Below are positions 43,413-52,208 of a DNA stretch of 64,000 nt, one piece after another. The notes under the pieces were generated by a model, which was given only the letters and a program-made list of their open reading frames with translations, was not told where the DNA came from and ran no database searches. The stretch is from NCBI GenBank assembly GCA_964574215.1, contig CAZNLR010000019.1, forward strand, positions 1-64,000, in the 5' to 3' direction. The position numbers and the translations under genes were made by a program. Origin of the DNA: GCA-2725625 sp964574215. GTDB taxonomy: Bacteria; Pseudomonadota; Alphaproteobacteria; Rhodospirillales; UBA2165. Positions within the stretch are counted from its first letter, which is position 1. Each line of letters opens with the position of its first letter.

Positions 43413-43868
43413 ATGGAAGTCAAAGTCAGTAAAATCGACGAAGAGAAATTCGAAGTCCTGTTGGGCGAAACGCGAATTGAACTGGATTTTGACAGTCTCG
43501 AACACCTTCATACCCAAATGTCGGCGATCTTAAGACCCGAAACGGTCGCCGAGAAACAAAATCGCCACCGGGAATTTCTCAGCAAGCTCAGCTCCGCCAG
43601 CGACAGCGGCATTCAATCCCTCCTGCGCACCGCCTCCCATGACGACATTTTGGTGCTGCTTCACTCAAGCGAGAAAGACACAGCATTAAAGAAAAAGCTC
43701 TATGGGAATATGAGCGAGAACTCCATCAAAATGTATATCGAGGATATGCTTTTCCAGTTCAGTGACGGCGTCAAAAGCTATCAGTTCGACGAGGCCATGA
43801 CGCGCCTCATCAAAACCGTCGAAACGCTGGTAGAGCAAGGCGCGCTCACCTACGACGAGTCCCAATAA
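43413..43868 (+). CDS. Stand-alone FliG-like domain protein
   Basis: The protein is 151 residues from ATG 43413. Residues about 60-150 (SLLRTASHDDILVLLHSS, KKLYGNMSENSIKMYIEDM, DEAMTRLIKTVETLVEQGAL) follow the pattern of a FliG middle/C-terminal helical domain, in which DLxxAL, xxNMSxRAAxMLxEDL and EAQxxIVxxxRxLEEEG occur. Full FliG is about 330 residues and sits in flagellar operons; here the domain is alone and no flagellar gene is near. The N-terminal 50 residues are short and charged. Its function is unknown. Confidence 0.65.
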   Translation: MEVKVSKIDEEKFEVLLGETRIELDFDSLEHLHTQMSAILRPETVAEKQNRHREFLSKLSSASDSGIQSLLRTASHDDILVLLHSSEKDTALKKKLYGNMSENSIKMYIEDMLFQFSDGVKSYQFDEAMTRLIKTVETLVEQGALTYDESQ

Positions 43869-43894
43869 TCAATCCAAAAAACAACTCAAATTAA

Positions 43895-44320
43895 TCAGGC
43901 GGCCGCCGTTTGTTTCTTTTTGGTGTTCGGCACATAAGCGACGGCGCAATGAGGGGCGCAATAGGGTTTTCCCGGTTCCGCCGGTACGCCGCAAAACCGG
44001 AAATTCTCGGTCCCCGGTTCACCTTCCGGCCAGGAACACATATTCGCTTTTAGGCTGTCCAACGTAACAATTTTACGTTGGGGCTTCGGCGTCGTCGGTT
44101 GGCGCCGCATGGCCAGGTCAAGCCGCCGCACTTTGCCGACGACGGAATTTTTGGTAACGCCCAAGCGACGTCCGATTTCGCTGGCCGACAGGCCAGAGGC
44201 CCAAAGTTTGGTCAACTCGGCGACCCGTTCCGGAGTCCATTCGTGGACCGGTTTATTTTCGGTTCCTTGCTGTTCCTGATTTCGTTGTGGTTTTGCCCCT
44301 GAAGTTTGATCTTCAAACAT
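43895..44320 (-). CDS. GcrA-family cell-cycle regulator with N-terminal extension
   Basis: The 141-residue protein has the GcrA DNA-binding domain HEWTPERVAELTKLWASG, then LSASEIGRRLGVTKNSVVGK, and a C-terminal GcrA-type segment (FRFCGVPAEPGKPYCAPHC). In alphaproteobacteria GcrA acts with sigma70 at promoters methylated at GANTC. Ordinary GcrA starts almost directly at the Trp-Thr; here about 27 polar residues precede it and no internal ATG exists, so this may be a paralogue. Confidence 0.88.
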   Translation of the reverse strand: MFEDQTSGAKPQRNQEQQGTENKPVHEWTPERVAELTKLWASGLSASEIGRRLGVTKNSVVGKVRRLDLAMRRQPTTPKPQRKIVTLDSLKANMCSWPEGEPGTENFRFCGVPAEPGKPYCAPHCAVAYVPNTKKKQTAAA

Positions 44321-44672
44321 ACTATATTCTTATCCTCCGGATTTAGGTCGTGAATGCCATTTTTGATGCTCAGTAACGCTTATCCACCCTCATTCCGGTC
44401 AACCGGAAGCTCCCCAAGGCCGGATATATCGTTATTACTGAACCGGAGGTGTTCTACTACATTTAGTAAAACAGGGCAACTGTTTCCACAACATTTTGGG
44501 TTGAATACCATATGTAGATTCAAAAATTTTTGCTCGATTCGGCAAAAATTTGATATTTTGGGAGGAAAAGAAAGTGGTCGTTGACCCACAGGTCGGGTAA
44601 TGTTCGCAGTACCGTCGGCTGCATTAGAGCAGCTCCGTGAGCCGATTGGGGCAACGTCGAAAAATTAAAGCC
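44321..44672. other. 352-bp divergent intergenic region upstream of gcrA and the SH3 gene
   Basis: No gene is seen. It contains promoters for both neighbours and a perfect 10-base inverted repeat (44524-44551). Confidence 0.5.
44524..44551. promoter_or_regulatory. Perfect inverted repeat centred on a GATTC site
   Basis: AAATTTTTGC (44524-44533) and GCAAAAATTT (44542-44551) flank TCGATTCG, which includes a GANTC (CcrM-type) sequence. It lies 121 bases before the SH3 gene and 203 before gcrA. A regulatory role is possible but unproved. Confidence 0.4.
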
Positions 44673-45482
44673 ATGTCGAGACCAAACTCAACGCGAATTA
44701 AAAGAGCGCCTATTCTGGCCGTTGCATCGCTGGCGATCTTTGTTCTATTTGGCGCCGAAAATGTTGCCGCCGAAGGCCCGTTCGAGAAATTTAAATTGTC
44801 CCGTTCGGCGTCAAAATTCCTGGTGCTGAAGGACGTCAATGTCCGGATGGGCCCCAAGACGAAATCGAAACGGATCGGACGCCTACGCCGGGGAGTCGTC
44901 GTTGCGGCTATTGGAAAGGCCAAGGGAACGGAATGGGTGGCGGTTCGGAAAGACGGTAAGGACTTCGGTTTTGTTTACGGCACGGCGCTGGTCCCCATGA
45001 TAGACGGCGCGCTGAAATCGCCCTTAAAGGGAACACTCAACAGCCCGTCGCGTCCGGTTTGCCGCTACTCCATCAATTTCGAGGAAAAATTCAAAGTCCA
45101 GGGGGACAATCAGATTACGTCGGATTATTTTGTGCCCATGGAGTGCAAAGTCACCCGCAAGGCAATCAAAATCAAGGCTGCCATGTTCATAACCGAGCTG
45201 CCCTATCTCGATCAAAAAAAGGAAATTTACCAGATCAATGTTGATTTGCTTGGTATACCGCTGGCGGACGAGGACGTACTGTCGGCGATCATTTTGTACG
45301 ATGCCAAAAAAAACCTGATAGCTTTCGACGGACTGAGCAGCAAGGAAATGAGGGGCAGTGCTAGTATCACCGATCAGAAAGTGAATTCGGTCCCCGACGC
45401 TTTAAGGGGTGCTTTGACCATGGCCCATAGCGCCTGGGGCAAAAAACTCTGGGCCGAATTGATCAGTCAGCAAAAAAAATAG
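44673..45482 (+). CDS. Exported SH3-domain protein
   Basis: The 269-residue protein from ATG 44673 has a signal peptide (about 1-32, hydrophobic ILAVASLAIFVLFGA, cleavage after VAAEG or nearby) and then a bacterial SH3 domain (about 45-100, VLKDVNVRMGPKTKSKRIGRL and GTEWVAVRKDGKDFGFVYG). The rest (about 110-269) is an unrecognised domain. Periplasmic peptidoglycan or ligand binding is likely for SH3b; the specific role is unknown. Confidence 0.8.
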   Translation: MSRPNSTRIKRAPILAVASLAIFVLFGAENVAAEGPFEKFKLSRSASKFLVLKDVNVRMGPKTKSKRIGRLRRGVVVAAIGKAKGTEWVAVRKDGKDFGFVYGTALVPMIDGALKSPLKGTLNSPSRPVCRYSINFEEKFKVQGDNQITSDYFVPMECKVTRKAIKIKAAMFITELPYLDQKKEIYQINVDLLGIPLADEDVLSAIILYDAKKNLIAFDGLSSKEMRGSASITDQKVNSVPDALRGALTMAHSAWGKKLWAELISQQKK

Positions 45483-45491
45483 AATAACCGC

Positions 45492-45525
45492 CGCCCGAAT
45501 AAGGGCGACAATCCGCAATTCGGAT
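45492..45525. terminator. Two hairpins between convergent genes
   Basis: CGCCC/GGGCG (45492-45496 with 45503-45507) and ATCCG/CGGAT (45511-45515 with 45521-45525) fill the 45-base gap between the SH3 gene and the convergent kinase. No T tract follows, so intrinsic termination is only possible. Confidence 0.4.
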
Positions 45526-45527
45526 CA

Positions 45528-47414
45528 TCAAATTACGTAGTCACTACTCAATCGCGATCTAAAATTCGGGTCCGGAACACGGGGGAGTGAAATTGTCACT
45601 TTCGTTCCGGCGCCGACACTGCTTTCGATATTCAGCTGACCACCGTGGGCTTCCACAAGTCCCCGGGTTAACGGCAGGCCAAGCCCGGTACCCTCTCTTT
45701 GCCGTGTATGGGCGGAAGGGATTTGCCCGAAAAAAACCATGGAACTGGCAATATCCGCTGTACTCATTCCGATGCCTTCGTCGGATACGGTAATTTCGAT
45801 CATATCACTATCACCGTGTTCGGCACCCAAGGTCACGACGCTCCCCTCCGGTGAAAATTTAACGGCATTCGACATCAAGTTGACCATTGATTGTTTCAGG
45901 CGCAAGGCGTCGGCCTCAAAACTCGGTAAATCACCGTTGATATTACTTTTCAATTTTACGCCCGCCCGTTTCGCATCATTGCTCAGAAGAAGAAACACTT
46001 CCGTGGCGGTTTGTTTAAGGTCGATGGTTTGAAAATTGAGTGAAAGCTTACCAGCCTCAATCGCCGATAAATCTAGAACATCTTTAATGAGTTCTAAAAG
46101 GTAGGCGCCGGAATCGCGAATATTACCGATGTATTCGTCTTGTTTATCATTGGCGATCGGTCCGAAAATACCCGCCTTCAGCGCTTCGGAATAGCCCAAT
46201 ATCGCATTCAGGGGAGTCCGTAATTCGTGGCTCATATTGGCGAGAAATTCAGATTTTATGCGATTTGCCTCTTCGGCGATTTTATTGATGCGACGAAGTT
46301 CTTTCTCGATCCTTTTCCGTTCGGCAATTTCCGAACTGAGGTCGGCGGTGCGTTTCTCTATCTTGTTTTCCAGGTCGGTCTGAAGCAAATGAAGTTCATC
46401 CTGCGTCCGTACATGGTCGGTAATATCCATCGCCTGCGCCACCCAATAGATGACATTTCCTTGGCGGTCGTTGACCTTGGCCCGGCTCAACAAACTCCAA
46501 ACCGTATCGCCATCCTTCCGAACATAACGTTTGCGGACGCTTTCTCCGAAGCGGTCATCCACTTTTAAAGAGTTAAGTTGGTCGGCGGTTTTCTGTCGAT
46601 CTTCCGGATGGGTGATGTCGGCGATTGACATGTTAAGTAATTCTTCCCGGTTATAACCCAGCATCTCGCAAAAGGCCGGGTTGACGTCACGAAATCGACC
46701 GTCCACTTCACAGATCGTCATGCCGATTACCGCGCTATGAAATGATTGCTCGAACCGCTCCTCGCTTTCCGTGAGGGCGTCCTCGATGTCATCCCGATTG
46801 CGCTGTTTTTCCCGGTAGGCCCGGAGAATGGTAATGGCGAGCAAATTGACGACGATTAGCACGAGAACGGTTATTGCCGGGAATAGATATTGCGAAATTG
46901 AAGCGCCGAAAAAATTTATCGGAGGAATTTCGCTAGGTTGAATTATGGCCAGGCCAATCAACGATGCAGCCGTTCCCGACAGGGTTAACAGGCCCGATCT
47001 CGATCCCAACGTATAGGCGGCAAAAATAGGCAACCCGAAAAACACACTGGTAAAATAGGAATGCTCGTAAGTGCGAACCAAAGACGTCAGAAAAAAATAA
47101 GTGACCAACCAGACAATGATTGATCCACCGATGACTTTCATGTCCGGGTAAATTTTTAGGGCAAAAATACTCGATAAAATAAGCAGAGTCATAAATAGCC
47201 GACCGAGATTGAAAATTCCGTCCGGTCCGGTAAAAGAATCAGTCACCAGCGTCAGGATCAGGCCGATAATCGCCACCATTGAGCCACCGGCAACCAAAAC
47301 GCCAACTCGCACTAAATCTGAAGGAGATTCTTTTAGGTGATCAGGAATCAGCCAGCCGTACGCCTTGAGAAGGGGCGAAAAAACATCATTGTTCTCGATT
47401 GTCCGGCTGGTCAC
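45528..47414 (-). CDS. Membrane-bound PAS sensor histidine kinase
   Basis: The 628-residue protein has six to seven N-terminal helices (about 35-215), a PAS domain (about 230-350) with an adjoining PAC segment, a coiled coil, HisKA (SHELRTPLNAILGYSEAL) and HATPase (NLMSNAVKFS, DEGIGMSTADI, GTGLGLPLTRGLVEAHGG). It starts with GTG. The integral membrane input could be a MASE-like sensor domain. No response regulator is adjacent. Confidence 0.9.
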   Translation of the reverse strand: MTSRTIENNDVFSPLLKAYGWLIPDHLKESPSDLVRVGVLVAGGSMVAIIGLILTLVTDSFTGPDGIFNLGRLFMTLLILSSIFALKIYPDMKVIGGSIIVWLVTYFFLTSLVRTYEHSYFTSVFFGLPIFAAYTLGSRSGLLTLSGTAASLIGLAIIQPSEIPPINFFGASISQYLFPAITVLVLIVVNLLAITILRAYREKQRNRDDIEDALTESEERFEQSFHSAVIGMTICEVDGRFRDVNPAFCEMLGYNREELLNMSIADITHPEDRQKTADQLNSLKVDDRFGESVRKRYVRKDGDTVWSLLSRAKVNDRQGNVIYWVAQAMDITDHVRTQDELHLLQTDLENKIEKRTADLSSEIAERKRIEKELRRINKIAEEANRIKSEFLANMSHELRTPLNAILGYSEALKAGIFGPIANDKQDEYIGNIRDSGAYLLELIKDVLDLSAIEAGKLSLNFQTIDLKQTATEVFLLLSNDAKRAGVKLKSNINGDLPSFEADALRLKQSMVNLMSNAVKFSPEGSVVTLGAEHGDSDMIEITVSDEGIGMSTADIASSMVFFGQIPSAHTRQREGTGLGLPLTRGLVEAHGGQLNIESSVGAGTKVTISLPRVPDPNFRSRLSSDYVI

Positions 47415-47546
47415 AGAATGCCGCTCAAAAATTAGTCAAATAATTTAGACAAAATGACTCAACTTGTATGTCCTATATTAGGAGGCTGGCAGGCCGTTTC
47501 AATGCGAAAATGGCACAAAAATTCATATGTGAGGAATAACGATCAG

Positions 47547-48818
47547 CTAGCGGTCGATGGCCCGCCACCCGATGTCGCGGCGGCAGAAGCCTTCGGGCCA
47601 ATCGATTTTGTCAACAGCCTCATAGGCGCGGGATTGCGCGTCGGCGACATTGTCTCCTAATGCCGTGACGCCCAGGACACGGCCGCCGCTGGCGACGGTT
47701 CGACCAGCGTTCTCCTTGGTGCCGGCATGGAAAACGGTGACGCCATCCACCTCGCTTGCTGCGGCCAGATTTTTAATCTCACTGCCTTTTTCATATGCGC
47801 CCGGATAGCCCTCGGCCGCCATGACCACCACCATGGCGGCCTGGTCCCGCCATTTCAGGGTGATCTCCTTGAGGCGTCCTTCGGCGGCGGCCAGCAGAGC
47901 CTCAACCAGATCGGATTCCAGCCGGGCCATCAACACCTGACATTCCGGGTCGCCGAACCGCACATTGAATTCCAGGGTTTTCGGACCGTCTTCGGTGATC
48001 ATCAGACCGGCGAACAGGACACCCCGATAGGGCCGGCCCTCCGCCGCCATGCCGTCGATGGTGGGCTGGATGATCTCCGCCATGATCCGGCCGGCCATGT
48101 CCGGCGTTATTACGGGCGCCGGCGAATAGGCTCCCATGCCGCCGGTGTTGGGTCCCGTGTCGCCATCGTAAGCCGCCTTATGATCCTGGGCCGATATCAG
48201 GGGGAGGGCGGTGTCGCCGTCCACCAGGGCGAAAAAGCTGGCCTCTTCGCCGGTCAGATATTCTTCCACCACAACTTCGTCGCCGGCGTCACCAAAAATC
48301 CGCTGATTGATGATCCGGTCCAGAGCTTCGATGGCTTCGTCTTCGGACTGGCACAGGATCACTCCCTTGCCCGCCGCCAATCCACTGGCCTTGACCACGA
48401 TCGGCGCGACTTGAGCTTTGACGTAAGCGGCGGCGGCGTCGAAATCGGTGAACCGCTCATAGGCGGCGGTAGGCACATTGTATTTGGCAAACAGGTCTTT
48501 CATGAAGGCCTTGGAGCCTTCCAGCAGGGCGGCATCGGCGCTGGGACCAAACACGTTGATGCCCTTTTCCTCCAACCGGTCCGATAGGCCCAGCACCAGC
48601 GGGGCTTCGGGACCGACCACCACCAGATCGATATTGTTCTCCTCGGCGAAGGCCACCAGACCCGCCACGTCCTCGCCGCCCACCGGCACACATTCGGCAA
48701 CGTCGGCGATGCCCGCATTGCCCGGCGCGCAAAAGAGTTTTTCGCATTTGGGCGATTTATTGATGGCCCAGCAAAGTGCATGCTCGCGACCGCCCCCTCC
48801 GACGACGAGAATTTTCAT
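47547..48818 (-). CDS. purD: Phosphoribosylamine-glycine ligase
   Basis: The 423-residue ATP-grasp enzyme makes glycinamide ribonucleotide in purine synthesis. MKILVVGGGGREHALCWAI, the PEAPLVLG region, APIVVKASGLAAGKGV and TLEFNVRFGDPECQVLM are standard. It is divergent from xseA. Confidence 0.97.
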   Translation of the reverse strand: MKILVVGGGGREHALCWAINKSPKCEKLFCAPGNAGIADVAECVPVGGEDVAGLVAFAEENNIDLVVVGPEAPLVLGLSDRLEEKGINVFGPSADAALLEGSKAFMKDLFAKYNVPTAAYERFTDFDAAAAYVKAQVAPIVVKASGLAAGKGVILCQSEDEAIEALDRIINQRIFGDAGDEVVVEEYLTGEEASFFALVDGDTALPLISAQDHKAAYDGDTGPNTGGMGAYSPAPVITPDMAGRIMAEIIQPTIDGMAAEGRPYRGVLFAGLMITEDGPKTLEFNVRFGDPECQVLMARLESDLVEALLAAAEGRLKEITLKWRDQAAMVVVMAAEGYPGAYEKGSEIKNLAAASEVDGVTVFHAGTKENAGRTVASGGRVLGVTALGDNVADAQSRAYEAVDKIDWPEGFCRRDIGWRAIDR

Positions 48819-48914
48819 TTACAGATCCCCCTGAAAGATCGATCAACTGTGTACTGGACCCGTCTTGTATCATAAATTAGGCGAGAGTCATGAAGAGTCT
48901 TGAATGAGGTTCCG

Positions 48915-50348
48915 ATGGAATTTGACAGCCAGTTGGACAACGGCGACAACCGGCCCATCTTCACCGTCAGCGAACTGTCCCAAAGCCTGAAACGGACGGT
49001 GGAGGACGCCTATTCCCATGTGCGGGTGCGGGGCGAAATCTCCCGCCTCACGGTCGCCCGGTCCGGCCATATGTATCTCAATCTGAAAGACGAAAACGCG
49101 GTCCTGGACGGTGTCTGCTGGAAGGGCGTTGCCGGGCGGCTGTCGGTTACGCCCGAGGAAGGACTGGAGGTCATTGTTACCGGCAGGCTTTCCACCTATC
49201 CGGGCCGGTCCAGCTACCAGATCGTCATCGAACAGGTAGAGGTGGCGGGTGAGGGGGCTCTCCTGAAACTGCTGGAGGACCGCCGTAAAAAACTGCTGGC
49301 GGAAGGGCTTTTCGACGAAGACCGCAAGCAGCCGCTGCCCTTTCTGCCCGAGGTCGTCGGCGTGGTAACCTCGCCTACGGGGGCCGTGATCCGGGATATT
49401 CTTCACCGCTTGGACGACCGTTTCCCCCGTCACGTTCTTTTGTGGCCCACCAACGTTCAGGGGGAGGGTGCGGCGGAAACCATCGCCGCCGCCATCGACG
49501 GCTTCAACCGCATGAAAACGGACGGGGTTGTGCCCAAACCAAATGTGCTGATCGTCGCCAGGGGTGGAGGCAGTTTGGAAGACCTATGGGCCTTTAACGA
49601 AGAAATCGTTGTGCGCGCGGCGGCGGCCAGCGAAATTCCGTTGATCTCCGCCGTCGGCCACGAGACCGACACCACCTTGATCGACTATGCATCCGACCGC
49701 CGTGCCCCTACTCCGACGGCGGCGGCGGAAATGGCGGTGCCGGTAAAAGGGGATTTGATCGCCCAACTGGCCGATGACGGCGCCCGGCTGGTCCGGGCCA
49801 TGACCCGGACCATCGAGGAAAACGCCCGCGAAATTACCGGCCTTGCCCGAGGGCTGCCCGATCCCAGGCGACTGGCGGAAGAGGCCACCCAGCGGCTGGA
49901 CGATCGGAGCGAACGCCTGATCAATGCTCAAAAGGTGTATCTGGATGGCGCCAAGGCCGACCTGTCCCGGCTGGCGGCCGGCATGATCAGCCCGGCGCGC
50001 CAGATCGCCGCCAAAAACGATCAATTGGCAGCTGGCATAAAAGCCTGGCAGCGGGTTCTGATAAACTTCGTCGGCGGCAAGTCACATGATCTCGACCGCG
50101 CCCGTCTTAAGTTGGAAGGGGTGTCCTACCAGCGTGTGCTGGACCGGGGATTTGCCCTGGTGCGGGACGGCGACGGCCAGCCGGTAACCTCGGTGGCGGT
50201 GACCGAACCGGGCATGCCCATCGCGCTCACCTTCGGCGATGGCGAGGTGGGCGCCCGGATCGAAGAGGCTCCCAAGAAAAAACCAACCGCTAAAAAATCT
50301 CCGCCCAAAAAACCCGCCAAGGATGACAAGCAGGGAACGCTGCTTTGA
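48915..50348 (+). CDS. xseA: Exodeoxyribonuclease VII large subunit
   Basis: The 477-residue protein has an N-terminal OB-fold (FTVSELSQSLKRTVEDAYSHVRVRGEISRL), the catalytic core (PTGAVIRDILHRL, GGGSLEDLWAFNEE, SAVGHETDTTLIDYASDRRAPTP) and a coiled-coil C-terminal half with a Lys/Pro-rich tail. The ATG at 48915 with GAGG five bases upstream is preferred over a TTG 15 bases earlier. The small subunit gene xseB is not in this neighbourhood. Confidence 0.96.
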   Translation: MEFDSQLDNGDNRPIFTVSELSQSLKRTVEDAYSHVRVRGEISRLTVARSGHMYLNLKDENAVLDGVCWKGVAGRLSVTPEEGLEVIVTGRLSTYPGRSSYQIVIEQVEVAGEGALLKLLEDRRKKLLAEGLFDEDRKQPLPFLPEVVGVVTSPTGAVIRDILHRLDDRFPRHVLLWPTNVQGEGAAETIAAAIDGFNRMKTDGVVPKPNVLIVARGGGSLEDLWAFNEEIVVRAAAASEIPLISAVGHETDTTLIDYASDRRAPTPTAAAEMAVPVKGDLIAQLADDGARLVRAMTRTIEENAREITGLARGLPDPRRLAEEATQRLDDRSERLINAQKVYLDGAKADLSRLAAGMISPARQIAAKNDQLAAGIKAWQRVLINFVGGKSHDLDRARLKLEGVSYQRVLDRGFALVRDGDGQPVTSVAVTEPGMPIALTFGDGEVGARIEEAPKKKPTAKKSPPKKPAKDDKQGTLL

Positions 50349-51139
50349 AACCCCTGCTCGTTCTTCTGGTTACCGTAACCGCCTTGCCCGTTTTCGCCGC
50401 CGATCTGAAACTGGAAGGCGATTTCATTCAGGGCGGATTGGTGATCGGTCAGGCCAAGCCGGGCGCCTCCATTACTTTAGACGGCAGCAAGGTGGAACAA
50501 TCGGCGGACGGTTATTTTCTTATCGGTTTTTCCCGGGACGCCAAGCCGGATGTCAATCTTACGATTAGGCTGCCCGATGGCGGCGAAGAGCGCCGCAAGC
50601 TCAAAATCAAGAAACGCACTTACGACATTCAACGCATTGATGGTCTGCCGAAGCGTAAAGTCACGCCCTCGCCTAAGGATTTAAAACGTATCAAAAAAGA
50701 GCGCGCCGCCATCATCAAGGCCCGCAGATCCCACAGTGCAACTCCCTATTTCAGGACCGGGTTTATTCGCCCGGCCAAAGGACGCATCTCGGGGGTCTAC
50801 GGCTCCCAGCGCATTCTCAACGGACAGCCCCGGCGACCCCATTTCGGGTTGGATATCGCTGCGCCCACGGGTGCGCCGGTCGAGGCGGCGGCGGCAGGCC
50901 GGGTGATTTTCACCCATCCCGGCATGTTCTTTAACGGAAAAACCGTGATCATCGACCACGGTCTCGGCCTCGCCTCTACCTATATCCATTTGAGCGACAT
51001 TGCTGTCCGCACCGGCGATGTTGTAGTCAAAGGCCAGATCGTCGGTAAAATAGGTCAAACCGGCCGCGCCACCGGACCCCATCTCCATTGGAGTCTGCGG
51101 CTCAATAATACGGAATTGGACCCGGAGTTGCTCTTTTAA
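50345..51139 (+). CDS. M23-family murein metallopeptidase
   Basis: The 264-residue protein has a signal peptide (LLVLLVTVTALPVFAADL) and a C-terminal LytM/M23 domain with the zinc motif HFGLDIAAPTG (HxxxD) and GPHLHWSLRL (HxH). Both are intact, so it is likely an active peptidoglycan endopeptidase. It begins with TTG overlapping the xseA stop by four bases. Confidence 0.92.
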   Translation: MKPLLVLLVTVTALPVFAADLKLEGDFIQGGLVIGQAKPGASITLDGSKVEQSADGYFLIGFSRDAKPDVNLTIRLPDGGEERRKLKIKKRTYDIQRIDGLPKRKVTPSPKDLKRIKKERAAIIKARRSHSATPYFRTGFIRPAKGRISGVYGSQRILNGQPRRPHFGLDIAAPTGAPVEAAAAGRVIFTHPGMFFNGKTVIIDHGLGLASTYIHLSDIAVRTGDVVVKGQIVGKIGQTGRATGPHLHWSLRLNNTELDPELLF

Positions 51140-51141
51140 GT

Positions 51142-51248
51142 GCCCCTCAATCGCCGGGCGATCGCTCCGCTCTCCTGGCTCACGCGTCATCAGGCGCCCC
51201 TGCGCCGTAAGCCAAGGGTTCGGAGAACCCGCCCGGCGTCTGAGGGGC
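51142..51248. repeat. Imperfect palindromic, highly structured intergenic element
   Basis: GCCCCTCAATCGCCGGGCG (51142-51160) pairs at 17 of 19 positions with 51230-51248. Inside are further hairpins: GGGTTC-GGA-GAACCC, GGCG...CGCC and a TGGCTCAC/GTAAGCCA pairing. The result is a branched fold of about 107 bases between the M23 gene and the terminator. Confidence 0.6.
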
Positions 51249-51253
51249 TCCTC

Positions 51254-51313
51254 AAAAAGTGTACCAGGAATACTTTTTGAAAAATCATCAAAAGTATTCC
51301 TGGTACACTTTTT
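51254..51313. terminator. Bidirectional terminator: perfect 24-bp inverted repeat
   Basis: 51254-51277 is the exact reverse complement of 51290-51313, with a 12-base loop. The arms end in A and T runs, so transcripts from either side get a stem plus U tract. It lies between the convergent M23 and acyltransferase genes, ending one base before the latter's stop codon. Confidence 0.8.
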
Positions 51314-52201
51314 TTAGCCCGGCCACCGATTATGCACCCAGAGCCATTGTTCCGGGTGCTGTTTGATCCAATCGCCGAGATGCCGGTTGACCTCGGTGGT
51401 CAGGGTGGCGATGTCTGCCTGCTTGTCGCCGCTGTCTGGTTTTTCCATCGGCGGATAGAAAGTCACCCGGAAGCGGGCGCCGCCCAACCGTTCCACCTGG
51501 GTCGGCACCAGAGGGCAATCATAGCGGAGGGCCAATTGCGCCACAGCCGGCGCCGTCATGGCGTCCTTGCCCAGGAACGGAGCAGAGATGCCGTCGTTCA
51601 TTTTTTGATCCACCAGCATGGCCATGTGATCACCCCGCCGTAAAGCTTTCAAAATTTCTTTCGATCCTTCCGCTCCCTTGGGAAATAAATCGCCGTCGAG
51701 GGCCGATCTGCCCTTTTGAACGAGGCGGTCGAAAAAGGGATTGTTGGCGCGGCGGTAAACCAGGTGAACAACCAGCCCGCGCCGCGATCCGGCCAGGGGG
51801 GATAGTTCCCAATTGCCGATGTGACCGGCGAACAGCAGCCCCGGTTGTTCATCGTCGCGCAGCAGATCGATATATTCTCCGCCCACCACTTCGACCCGGC
51901 TGTTCTCGACATAGGGATCGAATTTCGAAAGGTGCGGGTGTTCGCCAGCCGTGCGGCCCAGATTGTCCCACATGCCGTCGATGATTTTTTCCACCTCTTC
52001 ATCACTGAGGTCGGGAAAAATCATGTGCAGATTACGGCGCGCCGTTTCGGTCACCCGGAGCCTGGGACCGAAAGTGCGGCCGATCCAACTGCCGAGGCCC
52101 GACGCCCAGTCGACCGGCAGCAGCGTAAAAAAAGCGTTCAGCAGCCATGCCGCCACCGCTTGCGAAGGATGCGCAATGTAATTCCTAAACCAGGCCTGCA
52201 T
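51314..52201 (-). CDS. Lipid A lauroyl-type acyltransferase (LpxL/HtrB family)
   Basis: The 295-residue protein starts at ATG 52201 (MQAWFRNYIAHPSQ). An N-terminal hydrophobic segment is followed by the HxxxxE acyltransferase motif AGHIGNWELSP, and VDQKMNDGISAPFLGKDAM. The family adds a secondary acyl chain to Kdo-lipid A. It lies eight bases after lpxK. An open frame upstream lies inside lpxK and is not preferred. Confidence 0.88.
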   Translation of the reverse strand: MQAWFRNYIAHPSQAVAAWLLNAFFTLLPVDWASGLGSWIGRTFGPRLRVTETARRNLHMIFPDLSDEEVEKIIDGMWDNLGRTAGEHPHLSKFDPYVENSRVEVVGGEYIDLLRDDEQPGLLFAGHIGNWELSPLAGSRRGLVVHLVYRRANNPFFDRLVQKGRSALDGDLFPKGAEGSKEILKALRRGDHMAMLVDQKMNDGISAPFLGKDAMTAPAVAQLALRYDCPLVPTQVERLGGARFRVTFYPPMEKPDSGDKQADIATLTTEVNRHLGDWIKQHPEQWLWVHNRWPG

Positions 52202-52208
52202 AAAGTAT

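Noticed and set aside
44517..44540. Two GATTC (GANTC) sites as proof of methylation control
   Set aside because: Such five-base sites are frequent by chance; only the one within the inverted repeat is noted.
47454..47660. Small plus-strand frame upstream of and overlapping purD
   Set aside because: Most of it is antisense to purD and no domain or good ribosome-binding site supports it.
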